A stretch of 64,000 bases of DNA from the NCBI GenBank assembly GCA_001626765.1, contig LUOO01000099.1, positions 1-64,000 on the forward strand, read 5' to 3'. The position numbers were made by a program, and so were the translations under genes. Of this stretch, positions 28,666-37,508 are shown in pieces. Position 1 is the stretch's first letter. Every line of letters begins with the position of its first letter. Source of the DNA: Maritimibacter sp. REDSEA-S28_B5. Its GTDB lineage: Bacteria > Pseudomonadota > Alphaproteobacteria > Rhodobacterales > Rhodobacteraceae. Under the pieces are notes generated by a model that saw nothing but the letters and a program-made list of their open reading frames with translations, searched no databases and was not told where the DNA came from.

Positions 28666-30231
28666 TCATTCGCAGGTCCAGCGCCACGAGGGCAGGTCAT
28701 GGGTGATCGGGAAGCCATGCCCGTGCGGATGCACCTGCAACGGCCCGAGGTCCAGGCAGTCCGACACCCAGTAGGAATGGTCGAGGTTCACCATCCAGGC
28801 CCATGTCGCGTCGCCCTTCAGACTGAAGCCCGTTTCGCCGTCCCAGGCCGCGGCCTTCCATTCGGCCAGTGACGCGTCGAAGCTTGGCGCGGCCTCGGCA
28901 GCCTCGAGGTGCGCATCGACGGTCGGGTTCGCGTAGTGGCCGGTGTTGTAATAGTCGACCCCGGCATAGTCGCCATGGTGCAGGTAGAAGATCTCCGACG
29001 GGTCATGTGCGCCCCAGCCCAGCACGACAACCTCGCTGTGCATCAGGGCGCCGATCTCGTCCCAGCTGCTGCCGCTGGGCTGCGCGTCGATGCCGATTTC
29101 GCGCAACTGGTCCGACGCGCCAAGCGCCAAGGCCTGCCGTGTGCTGTCGCTGGCGGGGTAGAGCACCTGGAACGCCGCGCGCAGACCATCCTTCTCGCGG
29201 ATGCCGTCGCCGTCGGTATCTGTCCAGCCGCCGGTTTCCAGTGTCTCCATCGCGGCGGCCGGGTCATTGCCGGGGATCGCGGCCTCCGGGTTATCCCACG
29301 GCAGACCGTCGGCGGGGCCGGTCGCAGGGCGCCCGTGGCCATTCAGGGCCAGCGCCACCAGCGCCTCGCGGTCGAGCGCCTGGTTAATCGCCACTCGGAT
29401 CGCCCGGTCCGCCGTCACATCGTTGCCGATTGGCGTGCCTGCGGCGGTAGTCCCGCCTGTCCTGAACACCATCGGGAAGGCCAGCCCACGGTTGTCGACC
29501 GTATCGACATGCAGCACCTTCATCCCCGACGGGGCCGCATCTGCCAAGGACGGTGGCACGGCCACCAGGTCAGCGGTCCCCGTGCGGGCCAGCGCTTGAC
29601 CGGCCTCTTCAGAACCGAAGACGAAGCTGACCCGTTCAAAGGCGATCGCGCCTCCATGCCAATGAGGGTTGGGCTCGACTACCAGCTGCTCACCCTCGCG
29701 CCATTCGACCATCTTGAACGGGCCGGAGCCGACGGGATACCGGGCATAGTCGCTGCCGTAGGACGCCGCGGGCACGATGCCGAGCGTGGCAAGACGGGAG
29801 ACGAACGTGATCCGGGGCTCTGTCAGTTCCAGTTCCACGGTCGTCGCGTCCAGTGCGCGAGCTTCCTTCAGAACGGTGAGGTCGGCCAGTCCACCGGCGG
29901 CGCGCGCCGTGTTGTAGGTGAAGGCGACATCCTCGGCCGTCAGCGGTGTCCCGTCCGAGAACATGGCGTCGCCGCGCAGGCGCAGCTGCCAGACGAGGCC
30001 ATCCTCAGACAGGATCCAATCCTCGGCAAGGTCGCCGATCAGGTTCAGCCCGGCGTCATACCGCAGCAGGGTCGACTGGAACAGCGGATTGCCATAGTGG
30101 CCCCAGCCCATGATCGGGTCGAAGCCGCCGTCGGGCTCTCCGCCAATGGCCAGGACCAGGGGGCGCGCATCGGCCTGCACCGGTAGCATTAGGGACAGGG
30201 CAATGGCCATGGTGGAAAGCGGACGGAACAT
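28666..30231 (-). CDS. nikA: Periplasmic substrate-binding protein, NikA-like (SBP_bac_5)
   Basis: 521 residues, the length of NikA. The signal peptide MFRPLSTMAIALSLMLPVQADA is likely cleaved near residue 22, giving a periplasmic protein. It belongs to the peptide/nickel-binding family (DPIMGWGHYGNPLFQSTLL, LRGDAMFSDGTPLTAEDVAF). The C-terminus carries HPHGHGFPITHDLPSWRW, a His-rich tail. Start at 30231 has GAGGTGCC upstream; the longer frame to 30297 would contain the operator. The gene is the first of nikABCDE. Its ligand is presumed to be nickel or a nickel chelate from the NikR-type context, but the altered repressor leaves room for another metal. Confidence 0.84.
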   Translation of the reverse strand: MFRPLSTMAIALSLMLPVQADARPLVLAIGGEPDGGFDPIMGWGHYGNPLFQSTLLRYDAGLNLIGDLAEDWILSEDGLVWQLRLRGDAMFSDGTPLTAEDVAFTYNTARAAGGLADLTVLKEARALDATTVELELTEPRITFVSRLATLGIVPAASYGSDYARYPVGSGPFKMVEWREGEQLVVEPNPHWHGGAIAFERVSFVFGSEEAGQALARTGTADLVAVPPSLADAAPSGMKVLHVDTVDNRGLAFPMVFRTGGTTAAGTPIGNDVTADRAIRVAINQALDREALVALALNGHGRPATGPADGLPWDNPEAAIPGNDPAAAMETLETGGWTDTDGDGIREKDGLRAAFQVLYPASDSTRQALALGASDQLREIGIDAQPSGSSWDEIGALMHSEVVVLGWGAHDPSEIFYLHHGDYAGVDYYNTGHYANPTVDAHLEAAEAAPSFDASLAEWKAAAWDGETGFSLKGDATWAWMVNLDHSYWVSDCLDLGPLQVHPHGHGFPITHDLPSWRWTCE

Positions 30232-30244
30232 CTGGCACCTCGCG

Positions 30245-30272
30245 GTATGAAATACCGACTCATATTTCATAC
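30245..30272. promoter_or_regulatory. NikR-type operator GTATGA-N16-TCATAC
   Basis: GTATGA (30245-30250), exactly 16 bp, then TCATAC (30267-30272): identical half-sites and spacing to the E. coli NikR operator. It lies 14 bp upstream of the nikA start and 86 bp upstream of the divergent nikR-like gene. Confidence 0.9.
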
Positions 30273-30358
30273 TTTGATCATCAGCGGTGTAAAGCACGAA
30301 CTTGCTTGCGACCGCCTTCCCATAGGACGATGTTTGTCAAGACAGCACGGAGAGGGTC

Positions 30359-30826
30359 ATGCAGCGGATTACCATAGCCATCGAGGATGAGCTGTTGGCG
30401 GAACTTGACCAGCAGATGGAGCGGTCCGGTGCCACCAACCGGTCCGAGGCGATCCGCGACCTGCTGCGTCGAGCGCTGATACGGGATGCGCCGCAGAGCG
30501 CGGACTGCATCGGGGTCGTCAGCTATACGCTGAATCTCTCGACCCGCGATCTGGGCCGTCGGGTTCCGCAAACCCGCCATGCGCGTCACGATCAGGCCGT
30601 CGCGGCCATGTCGGTGCCGCTGGACCATTCCAACGCCATCGAGGTGACAGTGATGCGCGGCAAGGTGGCGGAGGTCGAGGACTATGCCCACGGTCTGTTT
30701 GCCGAACGGGGCATCCGCCATGGTCATCTGTCGCTGGTGCCTGTGGAGGACGTGGAGGAGATCCATCAGCATGGCGGCGGTGAGCCTCACAGGCACAGCC
30801 ATCTCACCATCAAGGATGGGTTCTGA
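30359..30826 (+). CDS. nikR: NikR-like ribbon-helix-helix repressor with altered metal site
   Basis: 155 residues. N-terminal ribbon-helix-helix (1-45: MQRITIAIEDELLAELDQQM, NRSEAIRDLLRRAL) and a C-terminal ACT-like metal domain including RGIRHGHLSLVP. An ungapped alignment with the E. coli NikR sequence that I remember places the high-affinity nickel ligands as follows: His76 -> His74 (kept), His87 -> Ser85, His89 -> Pro87, Cys95 -> Ala93. The protein has an added tail HQHGGGEPHRHSH (136-148). It is divergent from nikABCDE across a perfect NikR operator. So it is probably the repressor of this transporter, but its metal-sensing site must differ. Confidence 0.85.
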   Translation: MQRITIAIEDELLAELDQQMERSGATNRSEAIRDLLRRALIRDAPQSADCIGVVSYTLNLSTRDLGRRVPQTRHARHDQAVAAMSVPLDHSNAIEVTVMRGKVAEVEDYAHGLFAERGIRHGHLSLVPVEDVEEIHQHGGGEPHRHSHLTIKDGF

Positions 30827-31156
30827 AACAAGAATGTGATCCGACGCATGTCTTCGGCTCAAGGTGCTACGAGATCGGAACGCGGCCGCAGCAATGAGCG
30901 TCATCTAAGGGGCGATTTGGGACGTGCTGCACTACTCTGCGAATGTCCGCAAAGGCCCGTAAGCGACGGCTTAAATACGCCGCTATCTTCGTCACGTAAG
31001 ACCTCCCTGCGCTCAAGTGGTGATCGTCTTTGCTTTCTCAGAGGGCCGAAGTAAATGTTCATTGAACAGAGAGGCTTGCACGACCTTGCGCGCAATTCTG
31101 CGTCCGGAAACGCTTCGGTTGCGAAACGATCGTTCATTGCTGCCGCCGCGTCTTCT
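30827..31156. other. Gene-free stretch next to an antiporter fragment
   Basis: No convincing coding frame or RNA motif. The minus-strand frame that continues from the antiporter fragment through this stretch (to 31013) loses family resemblance at about 31157. I interpret this as intergenic DNA joined by a deletion. Confidence 0.4.
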
Positions 31157-31408
31157 GCTCACCCGCTCCCAGATCGCTGACGAACTGACCGGATCGGGCA
31201 GAGGTGGCAATGCGGGCAGCAGAAAGGCGGCCAGACCGCTGAAGATCAGCATAAGAGGTGCCGCGACAGGCTCCTTTCGCGAGCATAGCCGGGGCAGCCA
31301 GAAGGACAGGATGATGACAAGGCCGACGAAGGTGAGCTGAAGGTGGTAGGGCTCGAAGGCGAAAAAGGACGACAGCTGGTCGATGCTCATCACGCTCAGC
31401 ATCGCCAC
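31157..31408 (-). pseudogene. N-terminal fragment of a Na+/H+ antiporter-like membrane protein
   Basis: About 84 residues with three hydrophobic stretches (VGLVIILSFWLPRL, APLMLIFSGLAAFLLPALPP) that resemble the start of NhaP/CPA-type antiporters. After WERVS the frame runs on to 31013 as Arg/Ser-rich nonsense (RRRGGSNERSFRNRSVSG), so the transport domain is missing. The break lies in a region whose other neighbour, a sulfatase, also carries a deletion. Family assignment is moderate because only the first transmembrane helices remain. Confidence 0.5.
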
Positions 31409-31560
31409 ATCGGGGCGTTGATGTCTGGGGTGCTCATCGTTTCAAGGTCCTTTGCTGGAAGCTGGATGCCAAATCCAAACAGATCAGTCGCTTGCGGGTT
31501 CCGCTGTGGCGCGACAAAGAGAGATACTTAAGGCGGGGCCTGAATTTGCCCTGCCAGACT

Positions 31561-32911
31561 ATGCTGGACGATGCCTTGAATGACGGGTTCGCGTGGCTGT
31601 GCCGCAGCGACGGCCTCGCTGGCGACTGCCGGGTTACACGCAGAGGCTTTCTGCGCAGCAGCGCACTGGCCGCGTTTGCCTTTGGCCTGAGTTGGCACGC
31701 GACAGAAGGCGTGGCTCAGACGCCGGACGCCCAACCCAATATCGTTTTCATTCTGGCCGATGACATGGGCTTTTCCGATCTGTCCGCGGATGGGGCGCGG
31801 GGCTACGAAACCCCGGTCCTCGACAAGCTCGCGAGCGAAGGGGTGCGGTTCACCCAAGCCTACGCCAATTCCCCCGTCTGCTCGCCCTCTCGGGTCGCCT
31901 TGCTGACAGGCCGCTATCCGGGCATGGCATGTTTCCGCAGTGCCGGAGTTCAACCCGACCAGATATGGCTACGACAGCTTCTTCGGGATCAAGGGCGGCA
32001 GCGCGGACTACTTCCTGCATCGCGCCAACCAGGCCCCCGACAAACCGATGACCGGGCTCTTCGAGAATGACATGCCCGTGAAGCGCGACGGTTACCTGAC
32101 GGACATCATCGCCGACGAGGCGATCAAGGTCATTGAAGGGAAATCCGATCAGCCGTTGTTTCTGAGCGTGCACTTCACCGCGCCGCACTCGCCATGGGAA
32201 GGGCCGGGTGACGCCGACCGGGCGGCGACGATCAGCGCGACACAGGACAGGAACGGCGGTTCGGTCGAGATCTATGCGAACATGATGAAAAGCCTCGATC
32301 AGAATGTCGGTCGCGTCTTGGACGCTTTGGACGAAGCTGGTCTGGCCGAGAACACGCTCGTGGTCTTTACCAACGACAATGGCGGCGAAAGGTTCTCGAA
32401 CAACTGGCCCCTGATCGGTTACAAGGGCGAGGTTCTGGAAGGCGGGATCCGCACGCCCACGATCGTGCGCTGGCCGGATGTGGTTCCGGCAGGCTCGACG
32501 ACCGAACAGGTCGCCATCTCGATGGACATGATGCCCACCCTGCTCGCCGCTGCGAACGCGTCGATCCCCGAGGATATGGAAGGTATGAACCTTCTGCCGG
32601 TTCTGACCGGGGCGGGCGAGGTCACCGAGCGCACGCTGTTCTGGCGGATGAAATCCAACGGACAGGCGGCTGTCCGGCACGGCGATTGGAAATACGTTCG
32701 GATCAAGCAGTCCGAGCATCTCTTCGATCTGGCGGCGGATCAGCGTGAACGGGTCGATCTGGCCGTAGTCCATCCCGATATCCTCGCGGACCTGCGCCAG
32801 AAATTCGACGACTGGAATGGCCGGATGCTGACCTATCCCGAGGACAGCATCAGTTCGGACGTGACGAGATCCGGCATTTATGTCGACCGTTACCGCCCGG
32901 CAGGTCAATAA
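31561..32911 (+). pseudogene. Arylsulfatase-like gene with internal deletion and frameshift
   Basis: The N-terminal part (frame of 31561) has a twin-arginine signal (VTRRGFLRSSALAAFAFG), the metal-binding NIVFILADDMGFSDL segment and the sulfatase signature CSPSR that supplies formylglycine, ending at LLTGRYPG near 31925. The C-terminal part continues in another frame from about 31946 (EFNPTRYGYDSFFGIKGG) to 32911 with HFTAPHSPW, FTNDNGGERFS and GLKEGG-like GEVLEGGIRTPTIVRWP. The residues expected between them, which include the GKWHLG segment with active-site Lys and His, are absent. The product is therefore split and should be inactive. Confidence 0.8.
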
Positions 32912-33279
32912 AACAGAAGTGTGATGGAGGGGTCGTCCCGGCCCCTCCATCCACGCACCATTCGGCCGGGGGAGGCGCATCCCCAGACCAGAGCGTTTGT
33001 CTTGCTGGGCGTGGTTTCACGGGGCAGGGCGCACTGATCCGCGCGGACTTTTCCAGAGCAACCATCATCCGTCCTTTGGCCTCTGCTAGGCGCCGCACCT
33101 GCCACGCACGCGCGCGGTGCGACCGGCTTTCGCCCCCCGATGTCGTCGCAGTTCCGCCCCAGTTTCGGCAAATTCAGTGTCCAAAGTAGTAACAACGAAG
33201 CGATAACCCGCAGTGTCGTTTCCCGAACCCAAGCCGGCGTCTGGCAAAGCCGCACGCCCTGCACATACGGACGGATACA
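32912..33279. other. Gene-free stretch upstream of a response regulator
   Basis: Frames crossing this region on the minus strand are antisense extensions without family resemblance. It is expected to hold the promoter of the gene at 33280, but I cannot pick one confidently. Confidence 0.4.
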
Positions 33280-35082
33280 ATGAAGATCCTCGCTGTTGAT
33301 GACGACCAGTTTGTGCTCCGGCCTCTCAGGACGATGCTTGAGCGGGCCGGATACGATAACCTGCGCACCTGCACCTCGGCAGAAGAGGCGCTCACCCTGA
33401 TCAACAATGCCCGCAGGCCCTTTACCTGCTTCATCCTCGACATCCAGATGCCGGGCATGGATGGCGTGCAGCTCTGCCGCACGATCCGGGAAAACCGGCA
33501 ACATGCCGAAACGCCGATCCTGATGCTCACCGCGATGTCGGAGAAATCCCACGTCGACCGGGCCTTTGCGGCCGGTGCAACCGACTATATCACCAAGCCG
33601 CTCGATCCGACCGAGATCATGGCGCGGCTCGGGATTGCCGAGGCGTTGAACCGGGAACGCAAGTCGCTCGCGGAAAGCGCTGGAGTGATCGACTCGCTGA
33701 TCGAGGTGCTGGACCGGTCGACCCGGCACGACTTCGAGGACGCGATCGACCTGGGCAAGATGGATCGCCTGTTGCGTTATCCGTCGTTCGAAAACTACGT
33801 CTACCAGTCGGGGCGGGGGGCCATGTTCCGCTCGACCGTCTTCGCGGCCAAGCTGCGCGGAGCGGCGGACCTGCACCGCAAGTTGCCGCCGCTCGAGTTT
33901 CGTGACTTCCTGCGCGACACGGCCGCAACGATCATCCAGCGTTTTGCCCACGAGGACGTCCGTATCGCCTACCGTGGGTCCGGGGAATTCAGCGGTTTTC
34001 TCGCGCATCGCAATGGCCCGCTCTTGCAGCGGCTGTCCGAGGAGGTCCGGATCGACATCCTCGATTCCGAGGGCAGGGACGCCGCCAAGCTGCCCGCCTC
34101 CACCCGTCTCATCTTTGCGCCCGGCAGCAGCATTTGGCTTCCGACCCGCGGCGAGTTGAGCCGTTCGATCTGGACAGCGGTCGAGAATGTGCGGGCCAAG
34201 TCCGAACCGGTCGTGGTTCAGGGGTCAAGATGGTGGCCCTCGCGCAAACCGGAACCGCAGGCCGATGTGACGGACGAACCGAAGGCGCCGACGCGTCAGG
34301 AACTGCGCGCGGAATTCGCGCAGATGCTGCGCGACGAGGTCGAAACCGATGCCGACCGCCGGGTCCACAAGCCAAGCGTTTTCGCCACGTCCCCGGCGCG
34401 GCAAAAACCAGAACAGGCGCGCGAGCCTGTCGATCGGCTGCCGCGTGCCCGCGTGGTCCCCGGCGTGGAATCCGCGATGGATCCGGTTCAGCCACGCAAA
34501 CGAAAGCGGCAGCCGGAACGGGCACAGGTCACCGCACAACCTGCCAAGCGCAGCGCGGTCGCCGATGGTCTGTCAAATCAGCACCCGGCCACCGCACCGC
34601 GCCGTCCGCAGACCGCGGTTCCGGCCCGTGCCGCGACGCCGGACGTGCGGACGCCGGACGCCGGCAGGTCGAGGCCTGGGATGACGGGGCGAGCCGATGA
34701 ACCAGCCGCGAAGGCACCCAAAGAGATGAGCGTCGAACAGGCACTGGAGGCCGCCGTCAACAAGAGCCGGGGACAGTTCGTCGCCAAGCTCGCGGACTAC
34801 CACAGGACGCTCGCGCAGGTGGCCAAATCGGGCGGCGATCCCGCCGAGACGGACGCGTCCATCGAAGAGGCCATGTTCGTCGCGCACCGGATCGCCGGCG
34901 TGGGCAAGACGTTGGGTTTTCCCGAACTTGGCAATGTCGCGCGAGAGACCGAGGCGACGCTCGCGGCCTATCGCCAGCAACGTGGCTCCCAGGAACTGCG
35001 CAAGGTTTCCGTGAGCAGCGCGGACCACTTGGCGCGGCTCGTGAAAGAGACCTGCGCAACCTATGGCGCCGCGACGGTCTAG
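33280..35082 (+). CDS. Response regulator: receiver + degenerate GGDEF-like + HPt domain
   Basis: 600 residues. N-terminal receiver domain (1-120) with acidic pocket VDDD, phospho-acceptor Asp54 (LDIQMPG) and Lys near GATDYITKP. Residues about 150-310 have the pattern of a nucleotide-cyclase fold, but with YRGSGEF (GSGEF at 233-237) where GGDEF would be. A long Pro/Arg/Ala-rich disordered linker follows (about 320-480). The C-terminus is an HPt domain with His536 in the motif AHRIAGVGKTLGF. So one polypeptide can both receive and relay phosphate. No membrane segment. Start ATG 33280; no partner overlaps, and a strong hairpin follows the stop codon. Confidence 0.85.
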   Translation: MKILAVDDDQFVLRPLRTMLERAGYDNLRTCTSAEEALTLINNARRPFTCFILDIQMPGMDGVQLCRTIRENRQHAETPILMLTAMSEKSHVDRAFAAGATDYITKPLDPTEIMARLGIAEALNRERKSLAESAGVIDSLIEVLDRSTRHDFEDAIDLGKMDRLLRYPSFENYVYQSGRGAMFRSTVFAAKLRGAADLHRKLPPLEFRDFLRDTAATIIQRFAHEDVRIAYRGSGEFSGFLAHRNGPLLQRLSEEVRIDILDSEGRDAAKLPASTRLIFAPGSSIWLPTRGELSRSIWTAVENVRAKSEPVVVQGSRWWPSRKPEPQADVTDEPKAPTRQELRAEFAQMLRDEVETDADRRVHKPSVFATSPARQKPEQAREPVDRLPRARVVPGVESAMDPVQPRKRKRQPERAQVTAQPAKRSAVADGLSNQHPATAPRRPQTAVPARAATPDVRTPDAGRSRPGMTGRADEPAAKAPKEMSVEQALEAAVNKSRGQFVAKLADYHRTLAQVAKSGGDPAETDASIEEAMFVAHRIAGVGKTLGFPELGNVARETEATLAAYRQQRGSQELRKVSVSSADHLARLVKETCATYGAATV

Positions 35083-35104
35083 GTCCTCACGTCAAAACAT
35101 CCCA

Positions 35105-35133
35105 AGGGCCCGCACGTCAGCGTCGCGGGCCCT
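35105..35133. terminator. Hairpin after the receiver-HPt gene
   Basis: Perfect 9-bp stem AGGGCCCGC / GCGGGCCCT with an 11-nt loop, 22 bp past the stop codon and between two converging genes. It has no T-run, so Rho-independent action is likely but not certain. Confidence 0.55.
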
Positions 35134-35242
35134 CATGGGGTGTCTTCCGCCCACTTGTTCACGCAAGAAGCGATATCTCGTGATCATGTTCGGCGCGGCT
35201 CGCCGCCGCTACATAGGAGGTCCGTGACCGCCCGACTTGGCT

Positions 35243-35632
35243 TCACCCTGCCTGGCGGCTCGCCCAAGCGGCTTCGATCCTGCCGCAAAGCTCTGTGATT
35301 TCAAAAGGTTTGACGATGACGGCCAGGGCGCCCTCGTCGATAAGGCTCTGGCCGAAGGTTTGTTCGGACTTCGCCGTCATGAAGATCACCGGCACGTGCT
35401 CGAATTGCGGGCGCTGCCGTAATTCCCGCCAAAGCTGAACGCCGCTCATGCCAGGGATCATGTAGTCGAAGAGGAACAACTGGACGTCCAGGCGATCCAC
35501 CGCGGCAAGGGCAGCTTCTCCGGACATGAATTGATCGACCTTGTAATGCCCGATCAACTCGAGCGCCATCTTGGTCAGCGCGCAAATGTCCTCGTCGTCA
35601 TCGACGTGCAGAATGCGTTCGAGCTGTTCCAT
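35243..35632 (-). CDS. Single-domain response regulator
   Basis: 129 residues, receiver domain only. Acidic pair in HVDDDED (10-16), phospho-acceptor Asp56 (LFDYMIPG), Thr/Lys switch residues in FMTAKSE and VIVKPFE. No output domain, so it would act as a phosphate carrier or by protein contact. The ATG at 35632 (MEQLERILHVDDDED) follows a GAGGAGG element. It lies on the same strand as the membrane histidine kinase, 305 bp downstream of that gene's stop, and facing the receiver-HPt gene. These three could form a phosphorelay. Confidence 0.88.
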   Translation of the reverse strand: MEQLERILHVDDDEDICALTKMALELIGHYKVDQFMSGEAALAAVDRLDVQLFLFDYMIPGMSGVQLWRELRQRPQFEHVPVIFMTAKSEQTFGQSLIDEGALAVIVKPFEITELCGRIEAAWASRQAG

Positions 35633-35937
35633 CCACCCGGTCCTCCTCACACGTCGGATCGACGTCCGCTCGCCGTCTGGAAAGCGACGTGACCTAGGAT
35701 AGTCACGGCAAAACGGTAAGGGAAACCCCCATACTCGCTTCCGGCTTGCACATTTTCAGGACCCTCCTCCCATACAACCCTAGTCGACGGACGGGCTCCG
35801 TATCAACAACAATTGACCGGTTGCCGGAATACCGGGCGTCCTGCCGCAAGGATCTTCAAGGCGCGACACGGCAGGAGGGGCAATCCCGGCGGGCGTTTTC
35901 CGCAATGTGTTTCCGGTTGAGCCAGTTGGGCTTTGCG
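35633..35937. other. Intergenic stretch between receiver gene and histidine kinase
   Basis: About 305 bp with no convincing coding frame. It should contain the leader of the receiver-only gene; nothing more specific is seen. Confidence 0.4.
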
Positions 35938-37350
35938 TCAGGCCGACAGTTTGAACGCGGGCTCGGCGGTGTCCTCGACAAAGTCTGCATGGACCCGGTC
36001 GAATTCCACGTAGAAGTTCGTTCCGACGCCGTATTCGCTTTCGTAGTCGATGAGCCCCTTGTGGCGGTCCACGATCTGCTTGGTGATGTTGAGGCCAAGA
36101 CCGGTGCCGCCTACCTTGCGGATGTCGGAGCTGTCCACCTGGCTGAACTTGTCGAAGACGCGATGACGCGCTTCTTCCGGGATGCCCACGCCATCGTCCT
36201 GAACGGTGATGCGCACCCGGTCCTCGGTCGCGGTAACATGAACCCGGACCGATCCGCCTTCGTTCGAGAACTTCAGCGCATTGGACAAAAGGTTGTTCAT
36301 GACCTGAATGAGCCGCACCTGGTCGCCCTCGATCATCACGGGGTGCGGGAGCAAGGTTGTCGTGACCGGGACGCCCACCTTCGAGGCGTACCCATCGGTG
36401 GCTTCGACCGCCTCTTCGACCAGATGGTTCACGTCGATGGTGCGGAAATTGAACTCCATCTCGCCGGCTTCCATCTTTTGCAAGTCGAGCAGGTCATCAA
36501 TGAGCAAGCTCAGGCGCTGGCTGTTCTTGGCCGCGATCGACAGGGCCGGTTTCAGGGTCGTCGGCACGTCGCCCAATACCCCGGTGCTCACGAGGTCGAG
36601 CGACGCCTTGATCGAGGTAAGCGGGGTGCGAAGCTCGTGGCTCACCGTCGAGAGGAATTGCGATTTCACCTCATAGGCTGCCTTTGTCCGCTCTGCCTCG
36701 CGCTGGATACGGCGCATCTGGTCCAGACGTTCCTGGTAGCTCTTGTAGAACTTGAGCGATGTGTCGGCGATGAAATAGAGCACGAAGATGATGGTGAAGA
36801 CCTCGAGCCAGATGTTCGAGGACAGCTCCGGGCGGTAGCGCAGGACATCGAGGAATGCGATCGCGAGAAAGGTCAGCCCGTAGATCGAAAGCCGGAGCAC
36901 AAGGATATAGACGAGCTGGCTGTTATACATGGCCGCAAAGAGCGAGGCCGAGAACAGGAAGAAGAGCGGCGTGAAATGTCCGCCCGAGGTCTGTTGAACA
37001 GCGATGCTGAGAACGAAGACCCCAATGGCGACGGAACTGAAGACGGTGTTGAACGTGATGCGCTTGAGCAGCCGGTTCCCGACCACGGGGTCCTTGCCGT
37101 CCCAGGCTTCGGCGCGCGCGCCGAGCAATTGGTCGAGCAGCTCGGACACGAACACGGTTGCGTAGCAGATCGAGGCGATGACGGGATCGAAATAAAATGC
37201 GGTCAGGAGCGCCGCCGCGAGGAAGCTCGCCTGTCTCTGCCAGATGAGCTTGTTGGACAGCGAGACATAGTCCTTGATCCGCTGTTCACGGTCAGTGGGA
37301 TTGAACCAATCGCGTCGCCCTCGCCAAGCCGCACGGAGTCGTCTTTTCAT
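35938..37350 (-). CDS. Membrane histidine kinase
   Basis: 470 residues. The N-terminal half has about five hydrophobic segments (roughly 42-70, 99-118, 127-142, 147-170, 181-197) and no large periplasmic domain. A coiled-coil (about 200-230) leads to the dimerisation helix with phospho-accepting His238 (STVSHELRTPL). The catalytic domain contains the N box NNLLSNALKFS, the G1 box DDGVGIPEE and the G2 box GGTGLGLNI. No receiver domain is attached, so phosphate must go to separate receivers such as those nearby. The gene is downstream of the FeeM-like gene on the same strand (158 bp gap), which suggests a sensor for a small hydrophobic or acylated signal; this is inference. Confidence 0.9.
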   Translation of the reverse strand: MKRRLRAAWRGRRDWFNPTDREQRIKDYVSLSNKLIWQRQASFLAAALLTAFYFDPVIASICYATVFVSELLDQLLGARAEAWDGKDPVVGNRLLKRITFNTVFSSVAIGVFVLSIAVQQTSGGHFTPLFFLFSASLFAAMYNSQLVYILVLRLSIYGLTFLAIAFLDVLRYRPELSSNIWLEVFTIIFVLYFIADTSLKFYKSYQERLDQMRRIQREAERTKAAYEVKSQFLSTVSHELRTPLTSIKASLDLVSTGVLGDVPTTLKPALSIAAKNSQRLSLLIDDLLDLQKMEAGEMEFNFRTIDVNHLVEEAVEATDGYASKVGVPVTTTLLPHPVMIEGDQVRLIQVMNNLLSNALKFSNEGGSVRVHVTATEDRVRITVQDDGVGIPEEARHRVFDKFSQVDSSDIRKVGGTGLGLNITKQIVDRHKGLIDYESEYGVGTNFYVEFDRVHADFVEDTAEPAFKLSA

Positions 37351-37508
37351 GGGATGCCCCTAAAGTCACTTGTCCTGAGTTTACTCTAGGCAGGCAATAG
37401 GGTCGAAATCAGCCGATTTTCGGGCAATTGCGGTCCGGACGGGCAATTGTTGCAGACTGACACGGAATTGGCACAGTGCCACTCCGGCGTGATCCTCTGC
37501 GGCCTCGG

